Of a DNA stretch of 61,645 nt, positions 50,201 to 57,054 are shown piece after piece (within the stretch, counting starts at the first letter, position 1; each line of letters opens with the position of its first letter). A program made the translations under genes and the position numbers. Source of the DNA: Armatimonadota bacterium (GTDB taxonomy: Bacteria > Armatimonadota > UBA5829 > DTJY01); contig JANYKG010000073.1 in NCBI GenBank assembly GCA_025358205.1, positions 1 through 61,645 on the forward strand, read 5' to 3'. Below the pieces are notes generated by a model. The model had not been told where the DNA came from. It ran no database searches and saw nothing but the letters and a program-made list of their open reading frames with translations.

Positions 50201-52432
50201 TATGTCCGCCCAGGCCATATCCTCTGCTGCAATCTCGTTGAGGTCGTTGTAGTCGACTACGAGCAGGCCGCACTGCTCCAGGTTAGGGAGCACGATCCGC
50301 CAGCTCCGACGGAGATCCGAGACAGCTCGATAGAAGAGGTACGCTTGGAACGTCTGCTCGTAGTCGCGGCGGACGCTCTCGAACGCTGGCTCTTCGTCTC
50401 GGTTTGCATAATCGCAGAATGAGAGTGCTAACGCCCGAGAAACGGCTTCGCCTATGCTCGCGTATGTCAAGGTGTGATCAGGCGCTGTCGCTAGAGCCTT
50501 GTGCAGGCCCGCGCGGAACTGGGCCACCTGCACGAAGTCGTTGAAGTGTCCGGCCTGTAGCGCGGCATCCTGACGGTTGTCCGTGAAGCTGAGGACTTTC
50601 TGATCGCGCGGGTGGTAGTTCGCGTCGTGCAGTTGGTTAAGGATCGAAAACGCTGTTATGGTGGTTGATGTGCTGCGGCCTTCGCTCCCGAGCTTTGTCA
50701 GCTTTGTTCCCTCGCTCGTCTTCGTATCGAAGAAGACACCGCCTGTCGGATCGAAGAGCAGCGGTGCGCGCATGAACCAACCCCAATACTTCAGCGGGCT
50801 AGTATCTGAGCAATGTCCGTATTCGTCGAAGAATATCTTGATCGGAAATCTGCTCGCTTTTTTCGAATCGGGGACAACGCCGCTCTTGGTTACCCGCAAC
50901 CAAGCTTCAGGCAGGTAATCAAGGTCACCAACAGGATCCCACACGTCGTCACCAACTATTATGTAGCCATCCGTGGCAGGGGAGTCTTCCTCAGAGTTCT
51001 CGCGAAACTCGCGTGGTTCAAGTCGATCACCGATACGCGAGACGCAGATGAAAGGTCGCCCTGTTGCGCGGCTGAAAACGTTCGGGAAGATTGGCTTCTT
51101 GTTTTCGTCGTCCTGCTTGTATATCCCGGGCTCGAGCGTGATGAACCGGTTCTCGTCCTGATCAAGTGTCGTGTAAACGGAACCTGTCTGAGCGATGAAC
51201 TGGTGCAGCTTGAAAGGAAGGATGGTGTAGCGCGATCCACTCTGGATGACTTGCTGGTTGACTGTGCTTATCCAGAGCAGCATGTTGGCGAGGCACTGGC
51301 GACATACATCCTCCGGCAATCCCGACTCCTCGGCGAGAGCGGAGACGACTTCACCGATCCGGCACGGTCGGCGACGCACGAGTTGACCTTCACGCTCCTC
51401 GAGTGCGACGCGGTTTTCGAGCCACATGGCAACCGGGTGCGATCTGAGTTCTGACTCGCCACCTTGTACATTGATTCCTGCACCGATAGCCTCGGCTAAA
51501 GCCTGGCTGGTTGGCACATTGTTGGAGTAATCGAGTGAGCGAGTGAGAGTCTCGTTGACTACTTGTTCAGGGCGGAACGGACGCCCAAACAGTGTTGTGG
51601 CAACATGGGCAACTTCTTCCCGTTGGGAAACCAGACTACCAACCGACACCATCGTCGCGGATGTGCCGATGCATGTGACGTGCTGCTTGCACTGTGCGCG
51701 GATGCGACGAATGAGCATGGCGACGTCCGCACCTTGGCGGCCGCGGTAAGTATGGAGTTCGTCGAACACGAGGAAACGAAGGTTCTCGTAGATTGCGTCC
51801 CGAATAGGCCGCTCCTGCGCGCGAGTGAGCAGGAGTTCGAGCATCATATAGTTAGTCAGCAGTATCTGTGGCGGATTCTCCCTCATGGACTTACGAGTCT
51901 CTTCCTTCTCCTGTCCTGTATACTGGCCGAAGCTGATGGGGAAATCTCTGCCCGTGCTCTTTTCGTAGTTCTCCTTGTAGGTCATGAACTCGTTCGTCTG
52001 GGAGTTGATCAGAGCGTTCATTGGGTAGCAGACAATCGCCGTCACGCCATTGGATTGAGGTTTCGTGAGAAGATGGTGGAAAATCGAACCGATGTAAGTG
52101 AGTGATTTCCCAGAACCTGTTCCTGAGGTTAGGACGAAGTCTTCGCCAGAAATACCGAGCCTGATGGCTTCCATTTGGTGGCGATAGAGCGAGTAGCCTT
52201 TGAATATCTCAGCTATGCTTCCATGGAGCGTTCCAGATTTGGCAATATCAACCACGCTTCCAGCCATCTCGTAAGATGGATTGAATTGGAGCAGCGGCTG
52301 AGGCCAGAGTTTGCCCTCAGCAAGCGCCGCATCGACCGTTTCGCTTATTGCGAGGTCAGCGATATTGATGAAGCTGCGAATGTAATCGGCGTAGTCGTCA
52401 ATGATTCTGGAGTGGGTCTCGAAGACATTCAT
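47261..52432 (-). CDS. Giant DEAD/DEAH helicase with DUF1998-like and nuclease-like C-terminus
   Basis: 1723 aa. Walker A TSGTGSGKS (102-110), motif II DELH (224-227), GTSAT (256-260), and motif VI QRSGRAGRSG (about 1025) give a complete superfamily 2 helicase of the COG1205 / DruE / DrmA type. Around residue 1540 NILLYEAAEGSLG resembles the DUF1998 core but lacks the usual cysteine cluster. The last 80 residues read like a small PD-(D/E)xK or Vsr-type nuclease: PDFYY (about 1661), WVECHG (about 1668), then D-E-x-K-R. In effect DrmA and DrmB functions are in one chain plus a nuclease tail. GAGG lies seven bases before the ATG. Confidence 0.85.
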   Translation of the reverse strand: MNVFETHSRIIDDYADYIRSFINIADLAISETVDAALAEGKLWPQPLLQFNPSYEMAGSVVDIAKSGTLHGSIAEIFKGYSLYRHQMEAIRLGISGEDFVLTSGTGSGKSLTYIGSIFHHLLTKPQSNGVTAIVCYPMNALINSQTNEFMTYKENYEKSTGRDFPISFGQYTGQEKEETRKSMRENPPQILLTNYMMLELLLTRAQERPIRDAIYENLRFLVFDELHTYRGRQGADVAMLIRRIRAQCKQHVTCIGTSATMVSVGSLVSQREEVAHVATTLFGRPFRPEQVVNETLTRSLDYSNNVPTSQALAEAIGAGINVQGGESELRSHPVAMWLENRVALEEREGQLVRRRPCRIGEVVSALAEESGLPEDVCRQCLANMLLWISTVNQQVIQSGSRYTILPFKLHQFIAQTGSVYTTLDQDENRFITLEPGIYKQDDENKKPIFPNVFSRATGRPFICVSRIGDRLEPREFRENSEEDSPATDGYIIVGDDVWDPVGDLDYLPEAWLRVTKSGVVPDSKKASRFPIKIFFDEYGHCSDTSPLKYWGWFMRAPLLFDPTGGVFFDTKTSEGTKLTKLGSEGRSTSTTITAFSILNQLHDANYHPRDQKVLSFTDNRQDAALQAGHFNDFVQVAQFRAGLHKALATAPDHTLTYASIGEAVSRALALSFCDYANRDEEPAFESVRRDYEQTFQAYLFYRAVSDLRRSWRIVLPNLEQCGLLVVDYNDLNEIAAEDMAWADIPMVCDMDHADRRDFLTTILDFFRLEYALHSENFLTPVRLKEHEKHFRERLKAPWTLDRDEELREPCVIRLDPLHRSARLFSKSMGPTSALGKYIKHIANLKGLDPDLLRGDSYRKFIVDLMRKLKDADYLVEQTARSEDNKEVPVFRLRIDKLVWRLGDGETVKADIVKRRSYKDLKPKPNMFFRDLYRRDFSQAKRLRAEDHTGQLSTETRQDREDRFRADWFVDEAKTQLDEAKIRRDSISALFCSPTMELGIDIGGLSVVHLRNAPPNAANYAQRSGRAGRSGQGALVFTYCSSYAPHDRHYFQQQVDLVAGAVQAPRLDLCNRELLLTHLNALAISEIGLPGLEAQAGDRPSLMRLVTDDNGDMPLAPGVRDGLQITHSTYEALRATFRRVINDFETELATRAGTWYSEDWIDQNLNNLADSLDSAMTRWRRLYRSARSLLTRATQPIESGRLTVGSDEYKKHKYHQDQANRQLNLLRNDVGGATELSEFYPYRYLASEGFLPGYNFTRLPIRIFVPTGSTAGEFISRPRSIALREFGPLNVIYHNGRKYRVSQLVVQDAESSLTEAKISTKAGYYLVGEQKDLEICPFAGVNLGDNANKQHLHNLLEMSESRAEEVDRISCEEEERVSLGYLVQTYFAVDGGEIDRVRKAIARSSETSLLNLRYIPAARLVHVNTQWRANKTEGFPIGLTSGDWRSSMPDAEHQLREDFRLVKLWTSSLADALYIEPIQPLGLDPRGVVTLQHALKRAIETVFQVEPSEIGVVTVGDPEAPNILLYEAAEGSLGILSQFVEDVQTFHNVINAAKDICRFDDPKYLAPASYDDLLSYYNQRDHKVIDRFLIRDALDKLLMCEVEVQTNLGFRDYEEHYQAMLRNLDPNSSTERAFIKYLYDNGLRLPDAAQKRVEGVYCQPDFYYEPRFWVECHGTPHDDPAVREADEEKRQAIIAKGDEVWVWYYKEDLATRIAQRPDIFRRVR

Positions 52433-52581
52433 GCCAAAGCCTCAGATCCGGTTGTTGATGAATACCTCGAGTTCTCTAGCACCCCGAAAGCGTGCACAGG
52501 ACTTGTGGCGAATGTCACGTCGTCACGGCACCCGGGCGCGATCTTCGAGCACTGGGCGCAGCTTTTCTTGATTCGTTTCAT
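52429..52581 (-). CDS. Possible 50-aa leader protein coupled to the helicase
   Basis: An ATG at 52581 has GAGGAGG eight bases upstream, and the frame stops as ATGA overlapping the helicase start, the same coupling as between the other operon genes. The product is basic at its start with three cysteines (MKRIKKSCAQCSKIAPGC), then polar. It has no similarity I recognise. It could be a small zinc-binding protein, a translational leader, or chance. Coding is supported mainly by the start site and the overlap. Confidence 0.4.
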   Translation of the reverse strand: MKRIKKSCAQCSKIAPGCRDDVTFATSPVHAFGVLENSRYSSTTGSEALA

Positions 52582-52665
52582 CCGTCATTCCTCCTCACAA
52601 GTTTCGATCAAGGTAGTCTCGTCGCCGCTGGGAATACGCTATCTTACTGCAATTCACGGCAAGCA

Positions 52666-52899
52666 CTATGTTACGTCTGTCAGCCTGTCTATGGGCTCAT
52701 TTGGGGCAGGCTCTTTCGCATTCCGCTCATCCCCACCACCAGACCTCACCCATTCGTCTATCTCTTCCTTGCGAAACTTCCAGTGCCGACCGAGCTTGTG
52801 TCCCGGCATGCTACCATTCGCAAGCCTGCGATATACAGTCTCTCGAACAACGCCAAGATACTCGGCGATCTCACTCACGGACAACCAGCGATCTTCCAT
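52666..52899 (-). CDS. Excisionase/MerR-type HTH protein, first gene of the operon
   Basis: 77 aa. LSVSEIAEYLGVVRETVYRRLANGSMPGHKLGRHWKFRKEEIDEWV is the standard HTH_17 excisionase-family winged helix, complete and followed by a charged tail. GGAG sits eight bases before the ATG, and the promoter at 53004-53033 lies about 100 bp upstream. Being first in the operon it is probably the regulator of the defence genes; an excisionase role is less likely because no integrase is adjacent. Confidence 0.85.
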   Translation of the reverse strand: MEDRWLSVSEIAEYLGVVRETVYRRLANGSMPGHKLGRHWKFRKEEIDEWVRSGGGDERNAKEPAPNEPIDRLTDVT

Positions 52900-53003
52900 A
52901 TCTTGCTACTCCATAACCTCACGGTGGAAGTCAGGTACGAGGAACGCTATAGGCAGGTGAAACACCGGCTGATCCACCAGCGCCTGGCCGTCACTCGTCC
53001 GTC

Positions 53004-53033
53004 ATTATAGCAGAAAGGCCGAGACCTTGTCAT
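53004..53033 (-). promoter_or_regulatory. Promoter of the defence operon
   Basis: On the minus strand ATGACA (53028-53033), 18 bases, perfect TATAAT (53004-53009). Expected start near 52997, giving a leader of about 98 bases before the HTH gene. No other good promoter is seen before the helicase. Confidence 0.7.
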
Positions 53034-53277
53034 CTTGGCTCGCCCATTGATTATGATTGCGTATGACTTATACAAACGGGTTTCCATGATAGCCAGCCGC
53101 GCATCTGCTGTAATCACAGCAGGTTGGCGCTGGCCCAACATACGAGTCCAGTGTCCTGGCGCGAGGAGGAAAGCTGTGCTGGCTGTCACGTGCTTCGGTG
53201 TGGTCAATGAGATCGACGGCAACAATATCTTGCTGGAAGACTCCGGCTCGGCGATGAAACTCCGGGCAGAGTATCCA

Positions 53278-53790
53278 TCACGGCCAAGATGCTCTGCCAG
53301 TAGGCTTCGCATCCCGCAGTAACCCACACGATGCCACGTAGCACCAAGCCACTGTAAAGCATTCGTCGGATAGCTTCACCGGAACGAGAACACGGCGGTA
53401 GAGAGATGCACCGCCCGGATGGAATCCCTCAAGTCGGTCTATGGGCGGAACTGCTATCATGGGGTTCGGCAGGGTGATAAGCTCGCCCTCGATTTGCTGC
53501 CATTTCCCGGCGTTACATTCGAGATATCCGGCTCGGTCGCCCGCAAGACGGCACTGTAGTGCTAGATCACCCAGGATGTCCGCCGAGCCATGGGTAATGA
53601 TGTCCTGCTCAGGCACCTCCAGAACAGGTATACCGGAAAGCAATTCATATAGCCTGCCGCGCACCGTCGCCTCCTCAATGGCTATTGCCCGACTACAGAA
53701 TGGTTCGTGGTTCCAGTAGCCGCACTTGAGCGTGCCGTAGACAAACAGTCGAAGCAGCCCTGGTGTGTCAGAACAAGCAGATTGGATCAT
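53278..53790 (-). CDS. Gamma-glutamylcyclotransferase-like (AIG2/GGCT) protein
   Basis: 170 aa from the ATG at 53790, which overlaps the amidotransferase stop by ATGA; a longer frame is not needed. The GGCT signature FVYGTLKCGYWNHE is at the start; GRLYELLSGIPVLEV, a central GELI...DRLEGF and a closing YRRV...AWCYVA complete the fold. Family enzymes cyclise gamma-glutamyl amides to release 5-oxoproline. In this operon it probably removes or trims the product of the amidoligase. Confidence 0.85.
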   Translation of the reverse strand: MIQSACSDTPGLLRLFVYGTLKCGYWNHEPFCSRAIAIEEATVRGRLYELLSGIPVLEVPEQDIITHGSADILGDLALQCRLAGDRAGYLECNAGKWQQIEGELITLPNPMIAVPPIDRLEGFHPGGASLYRRVLVPVKLSDECFTVAWCYVASCGLLRDAKPTGRASWP

Positions 53791-54587
53791 ACGGAGACAC
53801 CTCCCTTCGGAGCAGCGAACTTGGTTCTCTGAGCAACGAAGTGGAAGGGCAGGCAATCGAACTTCGGCAGGTCAACTGCGCGGAACACCAGTATATTCAT
53901 TGGCTTTGCCGGGAGCACAATCCATCCCGGCACATCGGTCTGAACTGATCTTAGGTATTTCGCATCGGAGGCATAGACCACTGCACGGAACACAGGGTGG
54001 TAGGCCAGTTCGAGCGGTTTGTTGCCCTTGGCGATGATCACAGTGCCGGGGTCGGTCTTTGCCACGATGAGCGCGCTCAACTGGCCGCGACACAGCGCCA
54101 GCCCGTCCCGGAGCGCGTTCACGTCTATGCAGCCGTCGACAATGCAGGCGTCTGCGATCCGCCCGATGATCTCGCTATCGACATCGGCATGCCTTTCGAA
54201 GTGGAACCGGTGAAAGAGATGATCAGCATTGAGGATCGTGCCATTGTGGGTGACCAGGCAATCTCCGGTCCGCAAGGGGTGGTTGTTCTCGTTGACTGCA
54301 GCATCGCCCCGTGTCACGAAGCGCGTATGTCCCATCATCACGGTGACGCTGTTATTGACATCGCCCAGCACTTCGCCGAAAGCCTTGTCATGCACGAATT
54401 CGCTTGCCGGAACCGGGCGCTTGAACAGCCGGTGCTCGCCTTCCCGGTTCACCCAGGCTATGCCCGTCGCGTGTGGGCCGCGCTCCTCGCTGAGTTCTAG
54501 CGCCCTGGTGAAGACCCAAGTCAGGTAGTCTATCTCATCGCGAGTGCGGCGCTTGGTTCCGAATATGACCCCTACCTGTCCACACAT
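53787..54587 (-). CDS. Class II glutamine amidotransferase
   Basis: 266 aa beginning MCGQVGVIFG, so Cys2 is the N-terminal nucleophile. GHTRFVTRGD, ENNHPL and LVTHNGTI match the Ntn-type glutaminase fold (GATase II) of asparagine synthetase and GlmS, but no synthetase domain follows. It would supply ammonia from glutamine to the amidoligase or act as an amide hydrolase. GGAGG lies nine bases upstream. It overlaps the DUF5049-like gene by 16 bases and the GGCT gene by 4. Confidence 0.88.
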   Translation of the reverse strand: MCGQVGVIFGTKRRTRDEIDYLTWVFTRALELSEERGPHATGIAWVNREGEHRLFKRPVPASEFVHDKAFGEVLGDVNNSVTVMMGHTRFVTRGDAAVNENNHPLRTGDCLVTHNGTILNADHLFHRFHFERHADVDSEIIGRIADACIVDGCIDVNALRDGLALCRGQLSALIVAKTDPGTVIIAKGNKPLELAYHPVFRAVVYASDAKYLRSVQTDVPGWIVLPAKPMNILVFRAVDLPKFDCLPFHFVAQRTKFAAPKGGVSV

Positions 54588-54910
54588 GGATTCTCACCTC
54601 CCTCGCACGTATCGCTTGATTCACATTCATGGGATGGTTTGCCGACCTTTCGGTCAGACGCGCCGTGTTGGGCAACGTGGCGCGAAGGTGTGCATTTGTT
54701 CAGCGAGTCCACTGCGGCAAAACCCTGGAATATCCCGTGGGCGTAGAGGCCACGGTTCTCATACACCCAGAACGCTGCCTCCGCGTGCCCCATCTCGAAT
54801 GCGAGATCAATCACCCTGGGCGCGTCGAGCATGTTCGTCTTGCCGGAGAGTCGGACGGCTTCCAGACCGGTCAATACTGTGGCGGGCACTTCTATCTTCT
54901 TACGCTCCAC
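54572..54910 (-). CDS. DUF5049-like small protein
   Basis: 112 aa from a GTG at 54910 that has GGAGG six bases upstream, inside the end of the amidoligase gene. The segment VPATVLTGLEAVRLSGKTNM followed by GHAEAAFWVYENRGLYAHGI is the DUF5049 pattern I know from phage and prophage proteins; the last 40 residues are polar. The function is unknown, but its place inside the amidoligase operon suggests a carrier or substrate. Confidence 0.7.
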   Translation of the reverse strand: MERKKIEVPATVLTGLEAVRLSGKTNMLDAPRVIDLAFEMGHAEAAFWVYENRGLYAHGIFQGFAAVDSLNKCTPSRHVAQHGASDRKVGKPSHECESSDTCEGGENPCVDR

Positions 54911-55847
54911 AGCACACCTCCATGGGGACCGCATTCTCGCTTGCAGGCTTCTTCGCTTTGGGCGTGGGCCTGCCATATTTCCAGGCGGAATCTCCGGGCA
55001 TCAGCCGTAGGAGGTGAGCCCTGGCTGTCTTGAACTCAGGCCCGTTCATCTTCAGCGCGGATATCAGGAAGACTCGCATGTCGTATTTCGCGGAGGCCGG
55101 ATCATACTTTCTCTTCTTCGCCGACGCGCCCCGGCAGTTCATCGCCCGCGCGAGGAGGGCCATGCTGAATAGGATCACGGCTTTGACGCGGCCAGCATGG
55201 AGACTGCCGGAGTAAGCTCGAAGCTCCACGGCCGACCGCAGGAAATATCCGTTTAGGTTCAAAATCGAATAGCGGCTGCTGTCATAGCGCTGGGGATACT
55301 CGGTGAACCGACCGTACCACTGCGTGTTCAATTGTCGCATCGTCCTCGGCGGGTTCTTGGTAATCCGTTCTATGAATGAGGGGTCTATGGGCTTGCAGTA
55401 TCGGTCCATCCGATGCTGGTTGACACCGAGTGCCGCGTAGATGATGTCCTGCTGCTTGTAGATAAGCTTGGCGAGGTTTGCGAGCGCCTTGGGTGTGATG
55501 TCAGGATGACTGAGGTGCACGTGGATGCCTGTGCAGTCGCCGGTGCTCGCGCCACATCTTCGGACTGCCCTTACCACGTTTTGGAGTTCGGGAATATCAT
55601 CATATCCCAGGATCGGCGATACCACCTCGGCTCTCAAGTTGGCAGCCACACTCGTGAGCGATGCGTCAGCAACCACGTTCCATGTTCTGCCCTTGGCATC
55701 TATAACGGTCCATGGGTCGAACGAACCGCTTCCCCCTACGTGAGTAACTTCGCCTCCCACTACACTTTGAATGGCCCGGGCTACTGTCCCCCGGTCTCTG
55801 GACACGGTCTCCAACTCAATGCCGAATCTGACTTCCTGCATCTGCAT
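54900..55847 (-). CDS. Amidoligase (COOH-NH2 ligase, glutamine-synthetase-like)
   Basis: 315 aa. RFGIELETV at the start, AEVVSPIL, GIHVHLSHPD and SAVELRAYSGSL are the metal- and ATP-binding motifs of the amidoligase_2 family, a relative of glutamine synthetase predicted to join amino groups to carboxylates on peptides or cell-wall components. GGAGG lies upstream of the ATG. With the DUF5049-like, GATase II and GGCT genes it forms the operon type predicted by comparative genomics of amidoligases, often in phages. All four genes overlap. Confidence 0.88.
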   Translation of the reverse strand: MQMQEVRFGIELETVSRDRGTVARAIQSVVGGEVTHVGGSGSFDPWTVIDAKGRTWNVVADASLTSVAANLRAEVVSPILGYDDIPELQNVVRAVRRCGASTGDCTGIHVHLSHPDITPKALANLAKLIYKQQDIIYAALGVNQHRMDRYCKPIDPSFIERITKNPPRTMRQLNTQWYGRFTEYPQRYDSSRYSILNLNGYFLRSAVELRAYSGSLHAGRVKAVILFSMALLARAMNCRGASAKKRKYDPASAKYDMRVFLISALKMNGPEFKTARAHLLRLMPGDSAWKYGRPTPKAKKPASENAVPMEVCCGA

Positions 55848-55873
55848 ATGACGCTACCTCCGTTAGATGCTAA

Positions 55874-55923
55874 GCAGAACATCTGTTCTGCCCGCAACCA
55901 ATGAATGCCTCGAACGAGGCATT
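55874..55923. repeat. Two stem-loops outside the left end of the RIT element
   Basis: GCAGAAC/GTTCTGC (55874-55880 with 55885-55891) and AATGCCTCG/CGAGGCATT (55904-55912 with 55915-55923). The second directly abuts the inverted repeat beginning at 55925. On the minus strand both are in the leader of the amidoligase operon. Confidence 0.6.
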
Positions 55924-55924
55924 G

Positions 55925-56021
55925 TTATGCGCTGAATGTTATTATGCAGCGCACCCCCGCCCCGGACTGACATTCACGCTCAAAAACGTTAGGAAGTCAA
56001 GTCTGTTGAGAACATAATGTC
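55925..56021 (+). repeat. Left inverted repeat of the RIT element
   Basis: Begins TTATGCGCTGAA and ends AACATAATGTC; seven differences from the reverse complement of 59418-59514 by my alignment. The 3' end of the third recombinase gene lies 22 bp inside. Confidence 0.9.
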
Positions 56022-56043
56022 CGGGACGGAGATTTGCTGTAGA

Positions 56044-57054
56044 TCAGAGTCTCTTTAGCCATTCCATAAGGGCAGCATCATCTGTCCAGGATGGCACAGC
56101 GCACGAATGTGTGTTCGGTGCAAGCGACTCCATTGCTTTACGCTTGGCGTCCAAATCTACTCTGGCATATATTTCGCTCGTTTTCACGTCAGTGTGGCCG
56201 AGGAAGTCACGGATGATTATGAGCGGAACACCGCCCTGAAGCATGTGCATAGCCTTGCTATGTCGAAAGACGTGTGGGGAGACCTGAGGTGGCAGAGTCG
56301 GGATTGCGGATCGGGCTGCGGCAGCATACTTGTGCACCATGTAGGTGATGCCTGAGCGCGTGTACGGGTGACCCTGCCTGTTAACGAAAAGCGGCTGGTC
56401 GAACAGCGGTTTCTCTCGAAGCCTGTTCTGGTCTATGTATATGCGGAGCAGTTCCGCCGTGTTCTGCATCAAAGGGACTACTCTTGTCTTCCGTCCCTTT
56501 CCTGTCAGGCGGACTTGAGGCGGATGGTCCAGCCGCACGTCACGAATACAAAGATCGGCGATCTCCTGAACGCGGGCCCCTGTATCATAGAGTACACTCA
56601 ATAACATCATGCTTCGGTGGCCTGCCGGTGTTCTGATATCGACGTGTTCCAACAAAGCCTGGAGTTCTTGGGCTTCCAGATACACCGGTGTCTTCCGTTC
56701 AGTTCTCTTGACCGGTATTGCTAGTACTTGCTGCCACTGAAGCATTCGTGCAGGCTCTTCAACCTGCAGAAATCGAACAAAAGCATTTATGGCGGCAAGG
56801 CGTTGGTTACGGGTAGAGATTCGGCAGCCGCGATCCGCTTCAAGGTGCTTAAGAAACCCATCTACCACATCGGCGTTGAACTGGTCCATATCGAACCGCT
56901 CAATCGCCAGACCGCGTTGGTCTCGGCAGTAGCGAAGAAGCAGCGTGAAGACATCCCGATATGACTTTACAGTGTTTGCGCTTAGGTTAAGCTGCATGGG
57001 CAGATAGTTGGTGAAATAGCCGTGGAGCTGTTTGGCGAAATTCGTTATCTTCAA
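56044..57054 (-). CDS. Third tyrosine recombinase of the RIT element
   Basis: 336 aa. N-terminal SAM-like core-binding domain, then catalytic residues: Arg in YDTGARVQEI, Lys in TGKGRKTR, H-x-x-R in PHVFRHSKAMH, His in LGHTDVKTSEIYARV with the nucleophile Tyr. It begins as ATGA overlapping the second gene. It corresponds to the third gene (RitC) of recombinase trios; such trios are thought to move as a unit. Confidence 0.9.
   Translation of the reverse strand: MKITNFAKQLHGYFTNYLPMQLNLSANTVKSYRDVFTLLLRYCRDQRGLAIERFDMDQFNADVVDGFLKHLEADRGCRISTRNQRLAAINAFVRFLQVEEPARMLQWQQVLAIPVKRTERKTPVYLEAQELQALLEHVDIRTPAGHRSMMLLSVLYDTGARVQEIADLCIRDVRLDHPPQVRLTGKGRKTRVVPLMQNTAELLRIYIDQNRLREKPLFDQPLFVNRQGHPYTRSGITYMVHKYAAAARSAIPTLPPQVSPHVFRHSKAMHMLQGGVPLIIIRDFLGHTDVKTSEIYARVDLDAKRKAMESLAPNTHSCAVPSWTDDAALMEWLKRL

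Noticed and set aside
52666..52899. HTH protein as excisionase of the RIT element or prophage
   Set aside because: It is separated from the recombinases by the amidoligase operon and heads the defence operon with its own promoter; regulation of that operon is the simpler reading.
53035..53322. Possible small OB-fold protein on the plus strand (VVNEIDGNNILLEDSG)
   Set aside because: The phrase resembles small OB folds such as the end of the 17466 protein, but it overlaps the end of the GGCT gene, has no ribosome site and is too short to support.
52947..53327. Minus-strand 126-aa frame after the GGCT gene
   Set aside because: Overlaps the well-supported GGCT end, no family features, irregular composition.
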